From Pseudomonadota bacterium (GTDB taxonomy: Bacteria > Pseudomonadota > Alphaproteobacteria > Rhizobiales > Rhizobiaceae), in the NCBI GenBank assembly GCA_023428515.1, contig JAEYXI010000112.1, positions 1 to 15,478 on the forward strand: a DNA stretch of 15,478 bases, given 5' to 3'. A model generated the notes under the pieces. The model was given only the letters and a program-made list of their open reading frames with translations, did no database searches and was not told the DNA's origin. Positions 14,550 to 15,478 of this stretch are shown here, piece after piece; position 1 is the stretch's first letter; each line of letters begins with the position of its first letter. The position numbers and the translations under genes are program-made.

Positions 14550-15478
14550 TTACTGGTTGTTCATCACGGCCTTGTCCGGGTTCGGCGGGAAGGCCGGATC
14601 GGTCTTCACGCCGCGCAGCAGGTCGAGCGCGTAATTGAGCTGCACGTCGTCCTTCGGATCCGGCGGTACATAGGCTGCCGAGCCCGAGCCTTCGTCGCTC
14701 TCCTCGACGCCCTTAATGTGGCCCTTGAGGTCGGATTCGCCGCGCGTCACGTCGCGCCCGGCGAGATCCTCCGGCAGCGGCTGCTCGACCTTGATGTCGG
14801 GCGTGATGCCCTTGCCTTGGATCGATTTGCCGGCCGGCGTGTAATAGAGCGCCGTGGTCAGCCTGAGCGCGCCGTTCTCCGACAGCGGGATGATGGTCTG
14901 CACCGATCCCTTGCCGAAGGACGTCGTGCCGACGACCGTCGCGCGGCGGTGGTCCTGCAGTGCGCCGGCCACGATCTCCGAGGCGCTCGCCGAACCGCCA
15001 TTGACCAGCACGATCATCGGCTTGCCGTCGATGTCGTCGCCTGGACGAGAGTCGAAGCGCGACACGTCCTTCGGATCGCGGCCGCGGGTGGAGACGATCT
15101 CGCCGCGGTCGAGGAAGGTGTCGGACACGCTGACCGCCTGGTCGAGCAGGCCGCCCGGGTTGAGCCTGAGGTCGAGCACGTAGCCCTTCAGCTTGTCGGC
15201 CGGGACCTGCTCCTTGATCTTGGTGATCGCGTCCTCGAGGTCGTCATAGGTCTTCTCGGTGAAGGAGGTGATCTTCATGTAGCCGACAACGTCCTCGACG
15301 CGGTACTTCACGGCCTTGACCTTGATGATGTCGCGCACGACCGTGATCTCGATCGGCTTGTCGGCGCCCTCGCGCAGGATGGTGAGCTTGATCGGCGTGT
15401 TGACGAGGCCGCGCATCTTCTCGACGGCGTCGTTGAGCGACAAGCCGCGCACTTCCTCGCCGTCGATCTGGGCGACGT
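14550..15478 (-). CDS. ctpA: C-terminal processing peptidase, S41 family (N-terminus outside window)
   Basis: Periplasmic serine protease with a PDZ domain that trims or degrades envelope proteins, often peptidoglycan hydrolases. 308 C-terminal residues are visible; the frame remains open to the right edge. The first residues (VAQIDGEEVRGLSLNDAVEK) are the end of the PDZ domain. The S41 domain follows: YMKITSFTEKTYDDL, LDLRLNPGGLLDQAVSVSD, the nucleophile segment NGGSASASEIVAGALQD and the general-base lysine in GTTSFGKGSVQT. LYYTPAGKSIQGKGITPDI is also a strong signature. The tail is acidic and Gly/Ser-rich. Stop TAA at 14552-14550. It is the first visible gene of the minus-strand operon with the YibQ-like gene, rppH and the hydrolase; 106 bp containing a hairpin separate it from the next gene. 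Confidence 0.95.
   Translation of the reverse strand, partial: VAQIDGEEVRGLSLNDAVEKMRGLVNTPIKLTILREGADKPIEITVVRDIIKVKAVKYRVEDVVGYMKITSFTEKTYDDLEDAITKIKEQVPADKLKGYVLDLRLNPGGLLDQAVSVSDTFLDRGEIVSTRGRDPKDVSRFDSRPGDDIDGKPMIVLVNGGSASASEIVAGALQDHRRATVVGTTSFGKGSVQTIIPLSENGALRLTTALYYTPAGKSIQGKGITPDIKVEQPLPEDLAGRDVTRGESDLKGHIKGVEESDEGSGSAAYVPPDPKDDVQLNYALDLLRGVKTDPAFPPNPDKAVMNNQ

Overview
The window is ordinary-looking chromosomal DNA from an alphaproteobacterium, most likely Hyphomicrobiales/Rhizobiales of the Mesorhizobium–Aminobacter type. I infer this from the high GC content with strong G/C in third positions, and from the rhizobial-style FtsH tail, L32, IspG, MazE-family antitoxin and the ctpA–divergent polysaccharide deacetylase–rppH order. 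Genes are packed tightly and no phage, IS element, CRISPR array, tRNA or rRNA gene was seen. The largest stretch without a gene is about 230 bp, upstream of alr.

Layout, left to right. (1) The 3' part of ftsH (+) ends at 1062 and converges on rpmF (ribosomal protein L32, -), with a symmetrical bidirectional terminator between them. mtgA (-) lies upstream of rpmF and diverges from ispA (+). (2) A two-receiver hybrid sensor histidine kinase (+) is followed by a small mazE–mazF toxin–antitoxin pair (+). A perfect 18-bp palindrome covers the pair's promoter. (3) A block on the minus strand follows: a secreted lytic transglycosylase directly downstream of ispG, a proline/alanine-rich single-pass membrane protein with its own C(UUCG)G terminator hairpin, and an alr–dadA pair. 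(4) A second minus-strand block enters from the right edge: ctpA (its N-terminus is outside the window), a divergent polysaccharide deacetylase (YibQ-like), rppH, and an alpha/beta hydrolase gene broken by an in-frame amber codon.

Functional theme. Many genes concern the cell envelope: mtgA (glycan polymerisation), the lytic transglycosylase (glycan cleavage), alr (D-Ala supply), dadA (D-amino acid turnover), ctpA and the YibQ-like protein (periplasmic proteolysis and division-associated cell wall functions), and ftsH (membrane protein quality control). ispG and ispA supply isoprenoid precursors, including those for undecaprenyl phosphate. rppH (mRNA 5'-end processing) and rpmF are housekeeping.

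I found no convincing previously undescribed system. The points most worth a second look are the amber-interrupted hydrolase, the compact mazEF promoter/operator/ribosome-site arrangement, the orphan two-receiver hybrid kinase with a hairpin over its ribosome-binding region, the repeat-rich membrane protein, and the alr–dadA pair with no adjacent Lrp-type regulator. Alternative start codons (GTG/TTG) are frequent here, so several start sites are judgement calls and are flagged.
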